Positions 16,917-24,063 of a stretch of DNA of 64,000 nt are shown here, one piece after another. The stretch comes from UMGS1883 sp045636425 (GTDB lineage: Bacteria; Bacillota; Clostridia; UMGS1883). The position numbers were made by a program, and so were the translations under genes. Numbering within the stretch: position 1 is the stretch's first letter; each line of letters opens with the position of its first letter. Below the pieces are notes generated by a model. It was given only the letters and a program-made list of their open reading frames with translations, was not told the DNA's origin and did no database searches. The stretch covers positions 62,001-126,000 of the forward strand of contig JAZTXM010000014.1 in the NCBI GenBank assembly GCA_045636425.1, read 5' to 3'.

Positions 16917-18131
16917 ATGAACATATATCTTATTGCAAAAAAACTCGGTCATTCATTTTCAAAACCGATACATAATGAGCTTTCCGACTATTCCTATGAA
17001 TACAAGGAGCTTGAGGAAAACGAGCTTCAGGAGTTTTTTACAAAAAAGGAATTTGACGGTCTTAATGTGACAATACCATATAAGCAAGCTGTAATGAAGT
17101 ACTTAGACGGTATTTCTCCCGAGGCACAGAAAATCGGTGCAGTAAATACCATTGTGAATAAGGACGGAAAGCTCTACGGACATAACACAGATTATTACGG
17201 ATTTTGTTATGAAATAAAGGAATCCGGTGCAGAGATTAAGGATAAAGACGTGGTGGTGCTTGGAAACGGTGGTGCGTCGAAAACAGTGGTATGCGTTTTG
17301 GCCGATATGGGAGCAAAAAGCGTGCGTGTGGTAAATTCCGCCGAGCTTCGGGCAGGAGAAGTGGAAAAGTACTATGACGCCCATATTGTGGTTAATGCAA
17401 CCCCCGTGGGCATGTATCCCGATACGGGAATATCCGTTGTGGATATAAATAAGTTTACAAAATGCGAAGCCGTGCTTGACCTCATCTATAACCCGTCAAA
17501 AACACAGCTTTTATTAGATGCACAAAAGAGAGGCATTAAAACAGCCAATGGTCTTGGCATGCTTGTGGCACAGGCAAAGCGAGGGTGTGAAATTTTTACA
17601 GGCAGGGACATTGACGATGCGAAAATTTCGCAGATACGTACCGCTATTGAAAATGAAACAAAAAACATCGTCCTTATCGGTATGCCCGGATGCGGAAAAT
17701 CTACAGTGGGCAAAGAGCTTGCAATGAGAACGGGCAGAGAATTTTTTGACTGTGATGAGGAAATCGCAAAGCGGGGCGAAACGCCTGCACAGCTTATCGA
17801 AAAGTACGGGGAGGAGCATTTCAGGCAGATTGAAAGTGGGGTTCTCCGTGAGCTTTGCAAAAAGAGCGGGTGCGTTATTGCAACAGGCGGCGGTGTGGTA
17901 ACAAGGGAGTGTAACTACGACATTATTCACCAGAACGCTACCGTTGTATTTATTGAAAGGGAGATTAAGAAGCTTGCAACAAGGGGCAGACCGCTGTCAC
18001 AGGGCGGAGAAGAAAGGCTTCTTAACATGTATGAAATAAGATATCCGCTTTATAAAAAATTCAGTCATTTTTCAGTACCGTCCCAAAAACACAGCGAAAA
18101 AACGGCAGAGCTGATTTTGAAAAATTTATAA
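16917..18131 (+). CDS. aroE/aroK: fused shikimate dehydrogenase - shikimate kinase
   Basis: One frame of 404 residues carries two consecutive pathway enzymes. Residues 1-245 are AroE: NVTIPYK with catalytic Lys56, GAVNTIV at 74-80, GHNTDYYG with Asp92, and the NADP loop VLGNGGASK at 114-122. The usual NRT motif after the second strand is replaced by NSAELR. Residues 249-404 are AroK: Walker A GMPGCGKS at 255-262, FFDCDEEI near 277-284 and ATGGGVV near 324. The protein would reduce dehydroshikimate and phosphorylate the product. The ATG at 16917 starts 5 nt after the pheA stop. I see no frameshift or internal start that would separate the halves. Confidence 0.93.
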   Translation: MNIYLIAKKLGHSFSKPIHNELSDYSYEYKELEENELQEFFTKKEFDGLNVTIPYKQAVMKYLDGISPEAQKIGAVNTIVNKDGKLYGHNTDYYGFCYEIKESGAEIKDKDVVVLGNGGASKTVVCVLADMGAKSVRVVNSAELRAGEVEKYYDAHIVVNATPVGMYPDTGISVVDINKFTKCEAVLDLIYNPSKTQLLLDAQKRGIKTANGLGMLVAQAKRGCEIFTGRDIDDAKISQIRTAIENETKNIVLIGMPGCGKSTVGKELAMRTGREFFDCDEEIAKRGETPAQLIEKYGEEHFRQIESGVLRELCKKSGCVIATGGGVVTRECNYDIIHQNATVVFIEREIKKLATRGRPLSQGGEERLLNMYEIRYPLYKKFSHFSVPSQKHSEKTAELILKNL

Positions 18132-18146
18132 TAAAAGGAGCAAGAA

Positions 18147-18584
18147 ATGAAAATACTTGTTATTAACGGACCCAATCTCAATATGCTGGGAATACGTGAG
18201 CCTGATATTTACGGAAAGTTAACCTACAGTGATTTGGTGGATATGATTTCTGCCCATGCCAAGGAAAAAGGTGTGGAGGTAGAGTTCTATCAATCAAACC
18301 ATGAGGGCGATATTGTTGACAGGATTCAGGCGGCATATCAAAACGTTGACGGAATTGTAATTAACCCTGCCGCGTACACGCACACAAGCGTGGCGATACT
18401 TGATGCCTTAAAGGCGGTTCACCTTCCCACAGTTGAGGTGCATATAAGTGCAGTGGAGGAAAGAGAGCCTTTCAGACAGATTTCCTATGTGTCGCAGGTT
18501 GCAAAAAAAACAATCACGGGAAAGGGCTTCGACGGCTATATAGAGGCAATAGATTTCCTTTGTGAAAAATTTCAAAAAAAGTGA
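18147..18584 (+). CDS. aroQ: type II 3-dehydroquinate dehydratase
   Basis: A 145-residue, small dodecameric-type dehydratase. Motifs NGPNLNMLG (7-15), catalytic Tyr in DIYGKLTY (20-27), NPAAYTHTS (74-82) and EVHISAVEERE (about 97-107) are intact. It makes 3-dehydroshikimate and completes the pathway. RBS AAAAGGAG. It is the last gene of the operon; a separate promoter for the tRNA cluster begins 10 bp downstream and I see no hairpin terminator between them. Confidence 0.95.
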   Translation: MKILVINGPNLNMLGIREPDIYGKLTYSDLVDMISAHAKEKGVEVEFYQSNHEGDIVDRIQAAYQNVDGIVINPAAYTHTSVAILDALKAVHLPTVEVHISAVEEREPFRQISYVSQVAKKTITGKGFDGYIEAIDFLCEKFQKK

Positions 18585-18593
18585 AAAAAATAC

Positions 18594-18622
18594 TTGACTT
18601 TTGCCTGATGCTGTATTATAAT
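18594..18622 (+). promoter_or_regulatory. tRNA-Met/Glu/Val promoter
   Basis: TTGACT (18594-18599), 17 bp, TATAAT (18617-18622). Confidence 0.75.
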
Positions 18623-18654
18623 AGCCAATGTGTCAGGCGAGAGCCTCGATATGT

Positions 18655-18731
18655 GGCGGTGTAGCTCAGTTGGCTAGAGCAAACGGTTCATACCCGTTAG
18701 GTCGGTGGTTCGAGCCCACTCGCCGCTACCA
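18655..18731 (+). tRNA. tRNA-Met (anticodon CAT)
   Basis: Four arms fold; anticodon stem AACGG/CCGTT with loop TTCATAC gives CAT. The D-arm and paired first base (G-T at 1:72) fit an elongator-type tRNA-Met rather than initiator. CCA is encoded. Confidence 0.93.
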
Positions 18732-18735
18732 CTTT

Positions 18736-18810
18736 GGCCCGTTGGTCAAGCGGTTAAGACACCGCCCTTTCACGGCGGTAACACGAGTTCAAATCTCGTA
18801 CGGGTCACCA
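18736..18810 (+). tRNA. tRNA-Glu (anticodon TTC)
   Basis: Anticodon stem CCGCC/GGCGG with loop CTTTCAC gives TTC. Encoded CCA. Only 4 nt separate it from tRNA-Met. Confidence 0.95.
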
Positions 18811-18817
18811 TTAATAT

Positions 18818-18893
18818 GGGAGCATAGCTCAGCTGGGAGAGCATCTGCCTTACAAGCAGAGGGTCATAGGTTCGAGCCCTATTGTTCCCACCA
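18818..18893 (+). tRNA. tRNA-Val (anticodon TAC)
   Basis: Anticodon stem TCTGC/GCAGA with loop CTTACAA gives TAC. Encoded CCA. Its last 11 nt form part of the long inverted repeat of the terminator. Confidence 0.95.
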
Positions 18894-18940
18894 AACAAAA
18901 AACACACTCTGTTGAGTGTGTTTTTTGTTTGGTGGGAACA
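18883..18940 (+). terminator. tRNA operon terminator within a 27-bp perfect inverted repeat that includes the tRNA-Val tail
   Basis: Arms 18883-18909 and 18914-18940 are perfect complements with loop TGTT. The left arm begins inside tRNA-Val (TGTTCCCACCA), so the tRNA acceptor strand and CCA are mirrored beyond the T run of the terminator. Confidence 0.85.
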
Positions 18941-19032
18941 GTTATTAGCCCGCCTATTTTGTGTATGCAAAAGAATTTCTACCTTATATATAGTAACATC
19001 GTAAAAAAATAAAAAATTCGCCAAAAAATATG

Positions 19033-19061
19033 TTGACAAAAAAAACGCATTGTGGTATATT
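19033..19061 (+). promoter_or_regulatory. rpmG-secE-nusG promoter
   Basis: TTGACA (19033-19038), 17 bp, TATATT (19056-19061). Confidence 0.75.
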
Positions 19062-19135
19062 ATTCTTACCTCGCTATGCAGGGCTTTTTTTACGTGCATA
19101 AAAATCGAGGTAAATCTTACATTGGAGGCGCAATT

Positions 19136-19285
19136 ATGAGAGTTAAAATAACTTTGGCATGCACAGAGTGCAAGCAGCGTAATTACAATACTGTAAAGAA
19201 TAAGAAGAACAACCCCGACAGACTCGAAATGAACAAGTATTGTCCTTTCTGCCGCAAGCACACCGCGCATAAAGAATCTAAGTAA
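19136..19285 (+). CDS. rpmG: 50S ribosomal protein L33 (zinc-ribbon form)
   Basis: A 49-residue basic protein with two CxxC pairs, CTEC (9-12) and CPFC (36-39), so it is the zinc-binding form of L33. Start ATG 19136 follows TTGGAGG by 7 nt. It leads the classical rpmG-secE-nusG block. Confidence 0.96.
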   Translation: MRVKITLACTECKQRNYNTVKNKKNNPDRLEMNKYCPFCRKHTAHKESK

Positions 19286-19300
19286 TAGAAGGTGAACTTA

Positions 19301-19516
19301 ATGAGTGAAAATGTAAAAAAGGAAGGATTTTTCCGCAGAATCGGCAAATCACTTAAGTCCACAAAGGCTGAATTCAAGAAAGTTGTTTGGCCTACAAAGA
19401 AGCAGCTTGTAAATAATACAGTGCTTGTAATTGCAGCTTTGGTTATTATCGGACTTATTATTTTCGGTCTTGATACACTCTTCGCTTATTTGGCTAAGTT
19501 TGTTCTCGCTAAATAA
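19301..19516 (+). CDS. secE: preprotein translocase subunit SecE
   Basis: A 71-residue protein with one C-terminal membrane helix (about 42-68) and the conserved amphipathic segment AEFKKVVWPTKKQ (about 25-37) in front of it. SecE clamps the SecY channel. ATG 19301 follows AGAAGGTG. It lies 15 bp after rpmG and 35 bp before nusG. Confidence 0.95.
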   Translation: MSENVKKEGFFRRIGKSLKSTKAEFKKVVWPTKKQLVNNTVLVIAALVIIGLIIFGLDTLFAYLAKFVLAK

Positions 19517-19551
19517 TTAAGAAGGAGGAAGGGCGCATTGCCCGGTGTATT

Positions 19552-20079
19552 ATGAGTGCTGAATTTAAGTGGTATGTTGCTCATACTTATTCAGGATACG
19601 AAAACAAGGTAAAAGACAGTATTGAAAAAACTGTTGAAAACCGTGGCCTGGGTGAACTTATCGGCGATGTGTGCATTCCCGTTGAGGAAGCGATAGAGGA
19701 AAACGATAAGGGCGAAAAGAAAACCGTCACCAGGAAGATTTATCCCGGATATGTATTTATAAAAATGAAAATGACCGACGAAAGTTGGTACGTGGTACGC
19801 AATACCCGTGGTTGTACGGGATTTGTGGGCCCCGGAAGTAAGCCTGTTCCCCTTTCAGAAGCAGAGGTTGAGCGTCTCGGTGTTGAAACCGCAGTAGTTG
19901 ACCTTGGCATAGACGTAGGCGATACAGTTCGTATCACAGACGGCAGTATGGAAGGCTTTATGGGCGAAGTATTGGAAATCAATAACGAAAAACGTAAGGT
20001 TAGCGTTATGGTTACAATGTTCGGCGGCAGAGAAATGCAGGTAGAGTTTGATTTCTACCAGATTGAACCGCTGGAGTAA
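19552..20079 (+). CDS. nusG: transcription termination/antitermination protein NusG
   Basis: 175 residues: an NGN domain (5-110, with WYVAHTYSGYE at 6-16 and PGYVFIKM near 64-71) and a C-terminal KOW domain (about 122-175). It binds RNA polymerase and couples it to Rho or ribosomes. RBS GAAGGAGGAAGG lies rather far upstream, with a small GGGC hairpin between it and the ATG. Confidence 0.96.
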   Translation: MSAEFKWYVAHTYSGYENKVKDSIEKTVENRGLGELIGDVCIPVEEAIEENDKGEKKTVTRKIYPGYVFIKMKMTDESWYVVRNTRGCTGFVGPGSKPVPLSEAEVERLGVETAVVDLGIDVGDTVRITDGSMEGFMGEVLEINNEKRKVSVMVTMFGGREMQVEFDFYQIEPLE

Positions 20080-20110
20080 TTATCGGTAATAAGCCTTAGG
20101 GCTTGTTATA

Positions 20111-20147
20111 GATGGGAGGACGCTCAAAGAGCGTTCGTTATCACCAC
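20111..20147 (+). promoter_or_regulatory. candidate L1-binding leader before rplK
   Basis: TGGGAGG, a hairpin ACGCTC-AAA-GAGCGT, and TTATCACCA form the asymmetric loop plus stem pattern of the ribosomal L1 operator known upstream of L11-L1 operons. Assignment is by pattern memory, not by a model search. Confidence 0.4.
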
Positions 20148-20171
20148 ATTTTTTTCAAGGAGGTGCAAACC

Positions 20172-20597
20172 ATGGCTCAGAAAATCGCAGGTTATATCAA
20201 GTTGCAAATCCCCGCAGGTAAGGCTACACCGGCTCCTCCGGTAGGTCCGGCTCTCGGTCAGCACGGTGTTAATATCGTGCAGTTCACAAAAGAATTCAAC
20301 GAGAGAACAGCTAAAGACGCAGGATTAATCATCCCCGTTGTAATTACCGTTTATGCGGACAGATCCTTCAGCTTCATCACTAAGACTCCCCCGGCTGCAG
20401 TCCTCATTAAGAAGGCATGCAAGATCGAGAGCGGTAGTGGTGTACCTAACAAGACGAAGGTTGCTCAGCTTTCAAAAGCAGATCTTCAGCAGATTGCGGA
20501 ACTTAAAAAGCCCGATCTTAATGCTGCAAGCTTAGAAGCTGCTATGAGCATGATCGCAGGTACAGCAAGAAGCATGGGCGTAACAGTAGAAGAATAA
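20172..20597 (+). CDS. rplK: 50S ribosomal protein L11
   Basis: 141 residues. The N-terminal PAGKATPAPPVGPALGQHGVN segment is the L11 signature (shown here in part: PPVGPALGQHG near 21-31). It binds the GTPase-centre rRNA. ATG 20172 follows AAGGAGGTG by 8 nt; a longer frame has no ribosome site. Confidence 0.97.
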   Translation: MAQKIAGYIKLQIPAGKATPAPPVGPALGQHGVNIVQFTKEFNERTAKDAGLIIPVVITVYADRSFSFITKTPPAAVLIKKACKIESGSGVPNKTKVAQLSKADLQQIAELKKPDLNAASLEAAMSMIAGTARSMGVTVEE

Positions 20598-20609
20598 TCT
20601 AAGAGTAAT

Positions 20610-20637
20610 GTGGGAGGGGTAATTCCCGATGAACCAC
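20610..20637 (+). promoter_or_regulatory. candidate ribosomal L1 autoregulatory operator before rplA
   Basis: Outer stem GTGG/CCAC (20610-20613 with 20634-20637), unpaired GAG opposite GATGAA, and an upper GGG/CCC stem. This matches the L1-binding element of 23S rRNA and of L1 mRNAs, placed just before the rplA Shine-Dalgarno site. Confidence 0.55.
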
Positions 20638-20653
20638 AAGGAGGTTAACAGTA

Positions 20654-21346
20654 ATGAAACATGGTAAGAAATATGTAGCCGGTGCACAGCTTATTGAAGC
20701 CGGCAAGCAGTATGATCCTGCCGAAGCTCTTGCCCTTGTTGTTAAGACCGCCAGTGCTAAGTTCGATGAAACAATCGAATTCCATGCAAAGCTCGGCGTT
20801 GACTCACGTCACGCAGATCAGCAGGTTAGAGGTGCTGTAGTTCTTCCCAACGGTACAGGTAAGAAGGTTAGAGTTCTTGTTTTCGCTAAGGGCGAAAAAG
20901 CAAACGAGGCTCAGGCAGCAGGCGCTGAATATGTAGGCGCTGAAGAATACGTTGAAAAGATTCAGAAAGAAAACTGGCTCGATTTCGACGTTGTAATCGC
21001 TACACCTGATATGATGGGTGTAATCGGTCGTATCGCAAGAATCCTTGGACCCAAGGGCCTTATGCCCAACCCCAAGGCAGGTACAGTAAGCATGGATGTT
21101 GCTAAGGCTGTAAACGATGTTAAAGCAGGTAAGATTGAATACCGTCTTGATAAGACAAATATCATTCACTGCCCCATCGGTAAGGCTTCTTTCGGCGCAG
21201 AAAAGCTTCAGGAGAACTTCGATGTTCTTATGGCAGCTATTCTCAAGGCGAAGCCTGCAACAGCTAAGGGTCAGTATGTTAAGAGCGTTGCAGTAGCAAG
21301 CACAATGGGCCCCGGCATCAAGATTAATGCTTCAAAGCTCAACTAA
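20654..21346 (+). CDS. rplA: 50S ribosomal protein L1
   Basis: 230 residues, standard length. The central IGRIARILGPKGLMPNPK block (about 125-142) is the L1 signature. L1 builds the mobile stalk at the E site and represses its own mRNA. RBS AAGGAGG. The L10 operon promoter begins 26 bp after its stop. Confidence 0.97.
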   Translation: MKHGKKYVAGAQLIEAGKQYDPAEALALVVKTASAKFDETIEFHAKLGVDSRHADQQVRGAVVLPNGTGKKVRVLVFAKGEKANEAQAAGAEYVGAEEYVEKIQKENWLDFDVVIATPDMMGVIGRIARILGPKGLMPNPKAGTVSMDVAKAVNDVKAGKIEYRLDKTNIIHCPIGKASFGAEKLQENFDVLMAAILKAKPATAKGQYVKSVAVASTMGPGIKINASKLN

Positions 21347-21371
21347 TTTTAAAACTAATTAAAATTAGTGC

Positions 21372-21400
21372 TTGACAAAAGTTAACAAGCGGTGTATAAT
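21372..21400 (+). promoter_or_regulatory. rplJ-rplL promoter
   Basis: TTGACA (21372-21377), 17 bp, TATAAT (21395-21400). Confidence 0.8.
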
Positions 21401-21406
21401 AGCACC

Positions 21407-21507
21407 GTTGGTTCCATAGACAGCAGGCATAAAGGTAAGTCCTGCCGAGGAAGTATTCCTAAAAAATTTCGGGATTCTTTGCGTCTATGGGCGAAGAATC
21501 CCTTTTT
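21407..21507 (+). promoter_or_regulatory. ribosomal protein L10 leader RNA
   Basis: The leader has the L10-leader hairpin core (GCAGG...AAGGTAAG...CCTGC with GAGGAAG) and ends in a hairpin GGGATTCTT/AAGAATCCC with a T run (21471-21506). CATAGAC and GTCTATG are complementary and can compete with the terminator, as in the L10(L12)4-controlled leaders of Firmicutes. Confidence 0.85.
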
Positions 21508-21531
21508 CATTATTATTTGTGAGGTGAAAAT

Positions 21532-22164
21532 ATGCCTAGTCAGAAAGTTCTCGAAGAAAAGAAGCAGATAGTAGCCGCTATGACAGAACAGTTCAAGACA
21601 GCAGTTTCCGGCGTTTTCGTTGATTACTGCGGACTTACTGTTGAAGAGGATACTCAGCTTCGTAACAAGCTTCGTGAAGCAGGCGTAGAGTACAAGGTTA
21701 TTAAGAATACTCTTACACGCTTTGCAGCGAAGGAAGTTGGCTTTGACGAGCTCGATCCTATCCTTAACGGACCTACATCACTCGCTATCAGCATGACAGA
21801 CGAGGTTACTCCCGCTAAGGTTATTGCAGATTTTGCAAAGACACACGAACAGCTCGAAATCAAGGCAGGTTTCTTGGATGGTAAGGTGCTCCAGCTTGAC
21901 GAAGTTAAAAAGCTCGCAGCTACACCCAACCGTGAAACTCTTCTTGCCAAGTTGCTCGGCAGCCTCAACGCTCCTATCAGCAATCTTGCACGTACATTGC
22001 AGGCATTGGTTGATAACGGCGTAGAGCCCGCTGACATCAAGGTAGAAAAGGAAGAAGCTCCCGCTGAGGAAACTCAGGAAGCTCCCGCAGAAGCAGTAGC
22101 AGAAGCTACAGAAGCTCCTGCAACAGAGGAAGCAGCTACAGAAGCAGCTCCCACAGAAGAATAA
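21532..22164 (+). CDS. rplJ: 50S ribosomal protein L10 with acidic Ala/Glu-rich tail
   Basis: The first about 170 residues are a normal L10 (rRNA-binding N-domain, then the helix that carries L7/L12 dimers). An added tail of about 40 residues consists almost only of Glu, Ala, Pro and Thr. The tail has no predicted fold and is absent from model L10 proteins, though some Clostridia have similar ones. GAGGTG precedes the ATG. It sits behind the L10 leader and 34 bp before rplL. Confidence 0.95.
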   Translation: MPSQKVLEEKKQIVAAMTEQFKTAVSGVFVDYCGLTVEEDTQLRNKLREAGVEYKVIKNTLTRFAAKEVGFDELDPILNGPTSLAISMTDEVTPAKVIADFAKTHEQLEIKAGFLDGKVLQLDEVKKLAATPNRETLLAKLLGSLNAPISNLARTLQALVDNGVEPADIKVEKEEAPAEETQEAPAEAVAEATEAPATEEAATEAAPTEE

Positions 22165-22198
22165 AAATTATTTAACTTATTATAGGAGGTAAGTAAAA

Positions 22199-22570
22199 AT
22201 GAGTAAGATTGAAACAATTATTGCTGAAATTAAAGAACTCAAGCTCCTCGAAGTAGCTGAGCTTGTAAAGGCTATGGAGGAAGAATTCGGTGTAAGCGCA
22301 GCAGCTCCCGTTGCTATGGTAGCAGCAGCAGGCGATGCAGGTGCAGCAGCAGCTGAAAAGACTGAATTCGACGTTGTACTTGCAGATGCAGGTGCTGAAA
22401 AGATTAAGGTTATCAAGGTTGTTCGTGAAATCACAGGTCTTGGCCTTAAGGAAGCTAAGGAAGCAGTTGACGGTGCTCCCACAACTCTTAAGGAAGCAGC
22501 TTCTAAGGACGATGCTGAAAAGATCAAGGCTCAGCTTGAAGAAGTTGGCGCAAAGGTTGAACTTAAGTAA
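22199..22570 (+). CDS. rplL: 50S ribosomal protein L7/L12
   Basis: 123 residues: an N-terminal dimerisation helix pair, an Ala-rich hinge (about 36-58) and the C-terminal factor-binding domain with IKVIREITGLGLKEAK-like sequence near 72-87. It recruits translation GTPases. RBS TAGGAGG. A terminator follows. In most Firmicutes rpoB comes next; here hslO does. Confidence 0.97.
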   Translation: MSKIETIIAEIKELKLLEVAELVKAMEEEFGVSAAAPVAMVAAAGDAGAAAAEKTEFDVVLADAGAEKIKVIKVVREITGLGLKEAKEAVDGAPTTLKEAASKDDAEKIKAQLEEVGAKVELK

Positions 22571-22589
22571 TTTTAGTTTTGCCGATTTT

Positions 22590-22629
22590 CAAGGGTTATG
22601 CCATAGCGGCGTAACCCTTGTTTAGTTTT
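22590..22629 (+). terminator. rplL terminator
   Basis: Stem CAAGGGTTA/TAACCCTTG with an inner GCC/GGC, then TTTAGTTTT. Confidence 0.75.
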
Positions 22630-22652
22630 ACCCGTAATTGGAGGTGTATCAA

Positions 22653-23534
22653 ATGGCTGATTATATAGTGAACGCAATAACCTCAAATGGTGCTATCCGT
22701 GTCGTGGCGGCAGATACGACGGAGCTTTGTAACCGCGCACAGGAAATTCACAAAATGTCTCCCACAGCAGCGGCGGCTCTCGGAAGAGCGCTTACGGCGG
22801 CGGCAATTATGGGCAGCATGCTCAAAAGCAGTGATGATAGCATTACCGTTCAGCTATCAGGCGGCGGGCCTATCGGCAGAGTGGTTGCCGTAGGCGACGG
22901 TAAGGCAAATGTTAAAGGATATGTAGATAATCCGCTCGTGGATTTGCCCCTTAACGAAAAAGGTAAGCTTGATGTGGGCGGCGCAGTAGGCAGAGACGGA
23001 TTTTTAAGCATTATCCGTGACTTAGGCCTTAAAGAGCCCTATGTAGGGCAGGTACCGTTGGCTAACGGCGAGATAGCCGAGGATTTGACCAAATACTACG
23101 CTACCAGTGAGCAGATTCCCACAGCAGTGGCATTGGGTGTTCTTGTTGATGTGGATTATACTATCAAGGCGGCAGGCGGCTTTATATTGCAGGTGCTTCC
23201 GGGAGCGTATGATGAGGATATTGATAACGTGGAAAAGACTGTGGCTTCAATATCTTCCGTAACCGAGATGCTTAGCGAAGGAAAGAAACCCGAAGATATA
23301 GTAAAGCAGCTTTTGAGCGATTATGAAATAGAATTTTTCGACAATGTTCCCACCGAGTATAAGTGCGATTGCTCTCGCGAACGCACCGACCGTGCCCTTA
23401 TAAGCATCGGTCAGGAGGAATTGACGAAAATCATCGAAGAAGACGGCAAAGCACAGATTACCTGCCATTTCTGCGATAATATATATGATTATTCAAAGGA
23501 AGAGCTTACAGAGCTGTTAGAAAGTGCGAAATAA
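22653..23534 (+). CDS. hslO: redox-regulated chaperone Hsp33
   Basis: About 293 residues. The N-terminal Hsp33 core is followed by the C-terminal zinc redox switch, with CDC (near 240) and CHFC (near 272-275). Oxidation of these cysteines releases zinc and turns on its holdase activity. ATG 22653 follows TTGGAGGTG by 8 nt. It stands between the ribosomal operon terminator and its own terminator; I see no obvious promoter, so read-through may contribute. Confidence 0.95.
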   Translation: MADYIVNAITSNGAIRVVAADTTELCNRAQEIHKMSPTAAAALGRALTAAAIMGSMLKSSDDSITVQLSGGGPIGRVVAVGDGKANVKGYVDNPLVDLPLNEKGKLDVGGAVGRDGFLSIIRDLGLKEPYVGQVPLANGEIAEDLTKYYATSEQIPTAVALGVLVDVDYTIKAAGGFILQVLPGAYDEDIDNVEKTVASISSVTEMLSEGKKPEDIVKQLLSDYEIEFFDNVPTEYKCDCSRERTDRALISIGQEELTKIIEEDGKAQITCHFCDNIYDYSKEELTELLESAK

Positions 23535-23537
23535 AAA

Positions 23538-23565
23538 TGCACAATGCAAAATGCAAAGTGCAAAA
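23538..23565 (+). repeat. four tandem 7-nt units TGCA(A/C)A(A/G)
   Basis: TGCACAA, TGCAAAA, TGCAAAG and TGCAAAA follow one another right after hslO. Such strings are seen behind many clostridial genes; no function is known. Confidence 0.6.
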
Positions 23566-23573
23566 TTATGGTT

Positions 23574-23602
23574 GAAATCCGCATATTGCGGATTTCTTTT
23601 TT
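23574..23602. terminator. terminator between hslO and the XRE gene
   Basis: Perfect 10-bp stem GAAATCCGCA/TGCGGATTTC, loop TAT, then six T residues on the plus strand. The minus-strand partner run is weaker. Confidence 0.75.
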
Positions 23603-23613
23603 GTTTTAGTAAA

Positions 23614-23832
23614 TTATTTTTTTTCCTTGCTATCGGTTTCGCCCAAAAGATAATCGCAACTAACATTGTAAAAACGTGCCAATGCTACAATATGGTGTAC
23701 AGGAATTTCATTGGTGCCATTTTCATATCTCGAATATACCTGTTGAGTGGTATTTAATTGTGCGGCAACTTCTTTTTGGCTAAGGTCCAAATCTTCTCTT
23801 AGTGATTTCAGTCTTTTTGTATATGGCTTCAT
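23614..23832 (-). CDS. small XRE-family HTH regulator
   Basis: 72 residues, almost only a Cro/CI-type helix-turn-helix (LSQKEVAAQLNTTQQVYSRYE at about 19-39) with a short C-terminal helix. No dimerisation or ligand domain is present. It would bind a palindromic operator. A perfect 26-bp palindrome (23884-23909) lies 52 bp upstream and covers a divergent promoter, so it is the likely operator for both directions. AGGTG precedes the ATG at 9-10 nt. Confidence 0.85.
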   Translation of the reverse strand: MKPYTKRLKSLREDLDLSQKEVAAQLNTTQQVYSRYENGTNEIPVHHIVALARFYNVSCDYLLGETDSKEKK

Positions 23833-23880
23833 TTTCCCACATCACCTCAAAGAAAGTTTAACACAAATTTAAAAAAAGTG

Positions 23881-23909
23881 TTGATTTTACACCTAAAGTG
23901 GTGTAAAAT
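23881..23909 (+). promoter_or_regulatory. promoter of a putative sRNA with a perfect palindromic operator
   Basis: TTGATT (23881-23886), 17 bp, TAAAAT (23904-23909). A palindrome with 10-bp arms (ATTTTACACC and GGTGTAAAAT) and a 6-bp centre spans 23884-23909, covering both promoter boxes. A possible minus-strand promoter for the XRE gene (TCAACA, 17 bp, TTAAAC) abuts it. Confidence 0.7.
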
Positions 23910-23915
23910 AATTTT

Positions 23916-23997
23916 GCAGGAACATGTTCCTGCTGTTGCGACACAGCCGAAAGGGGATGTAAAAAGCTTTGGCTTTTGAATCCTCTTTCGGTTTTAT
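23916..23997 (+). ncRNA. putative small RNA or attenuated leader divergent from the XRE gene, about 80 nt
   Basis: The unit starts at a second perfect palindrome (GCAGGAACATGTTCCTGC, 23916-23933) and ends at an intrinsic terminator (stem 23948-23959 with 23980-23991, then GGTTTTATAATTTT). A 12-codon frame (23924-23962, MFLLLRHSRKGM) begins in the palindrome and stops in the terminator loop, as in leader-peptide attenuators, though its ribosome site (AGGA) is close to the predicted RNA end. The SRP RNA promoter follows 32 bp later. Confidence 0.55.
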
Positions 23998-24028
23998 AAT
24001 TTTATCAATGGTTTTCAACAAAAAACTA

Positions 24029-24057
24029 TTGATAATTTTCTCTTTACGTGGTATAAT
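24029..24057 (+). promoter_or_regulatory. SRP RNA promoter
   Basis: TTGATA (24029-24034), 17 bp, TATAAT (24052-24057). Confidence 0.8.
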
Positions 24058-24063
24058 TATATA

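Noticed and set aside
18628..18915. 95-codon frame across the tRNA-Met/Glu/Val cluster
   Set aside because: It is a translation of three tRNA genes.
23524..23757. 77-codon frame downstream of hslO
   Set aside because: It crosses a terminator and lies antisense to the XRE gene; no ribosome site.
23916..23933. LexA (SOS) box
   Set aside because: The GAAC and GTTC halves are only 2 bp apart; the Firmicute SOS box needs 4.
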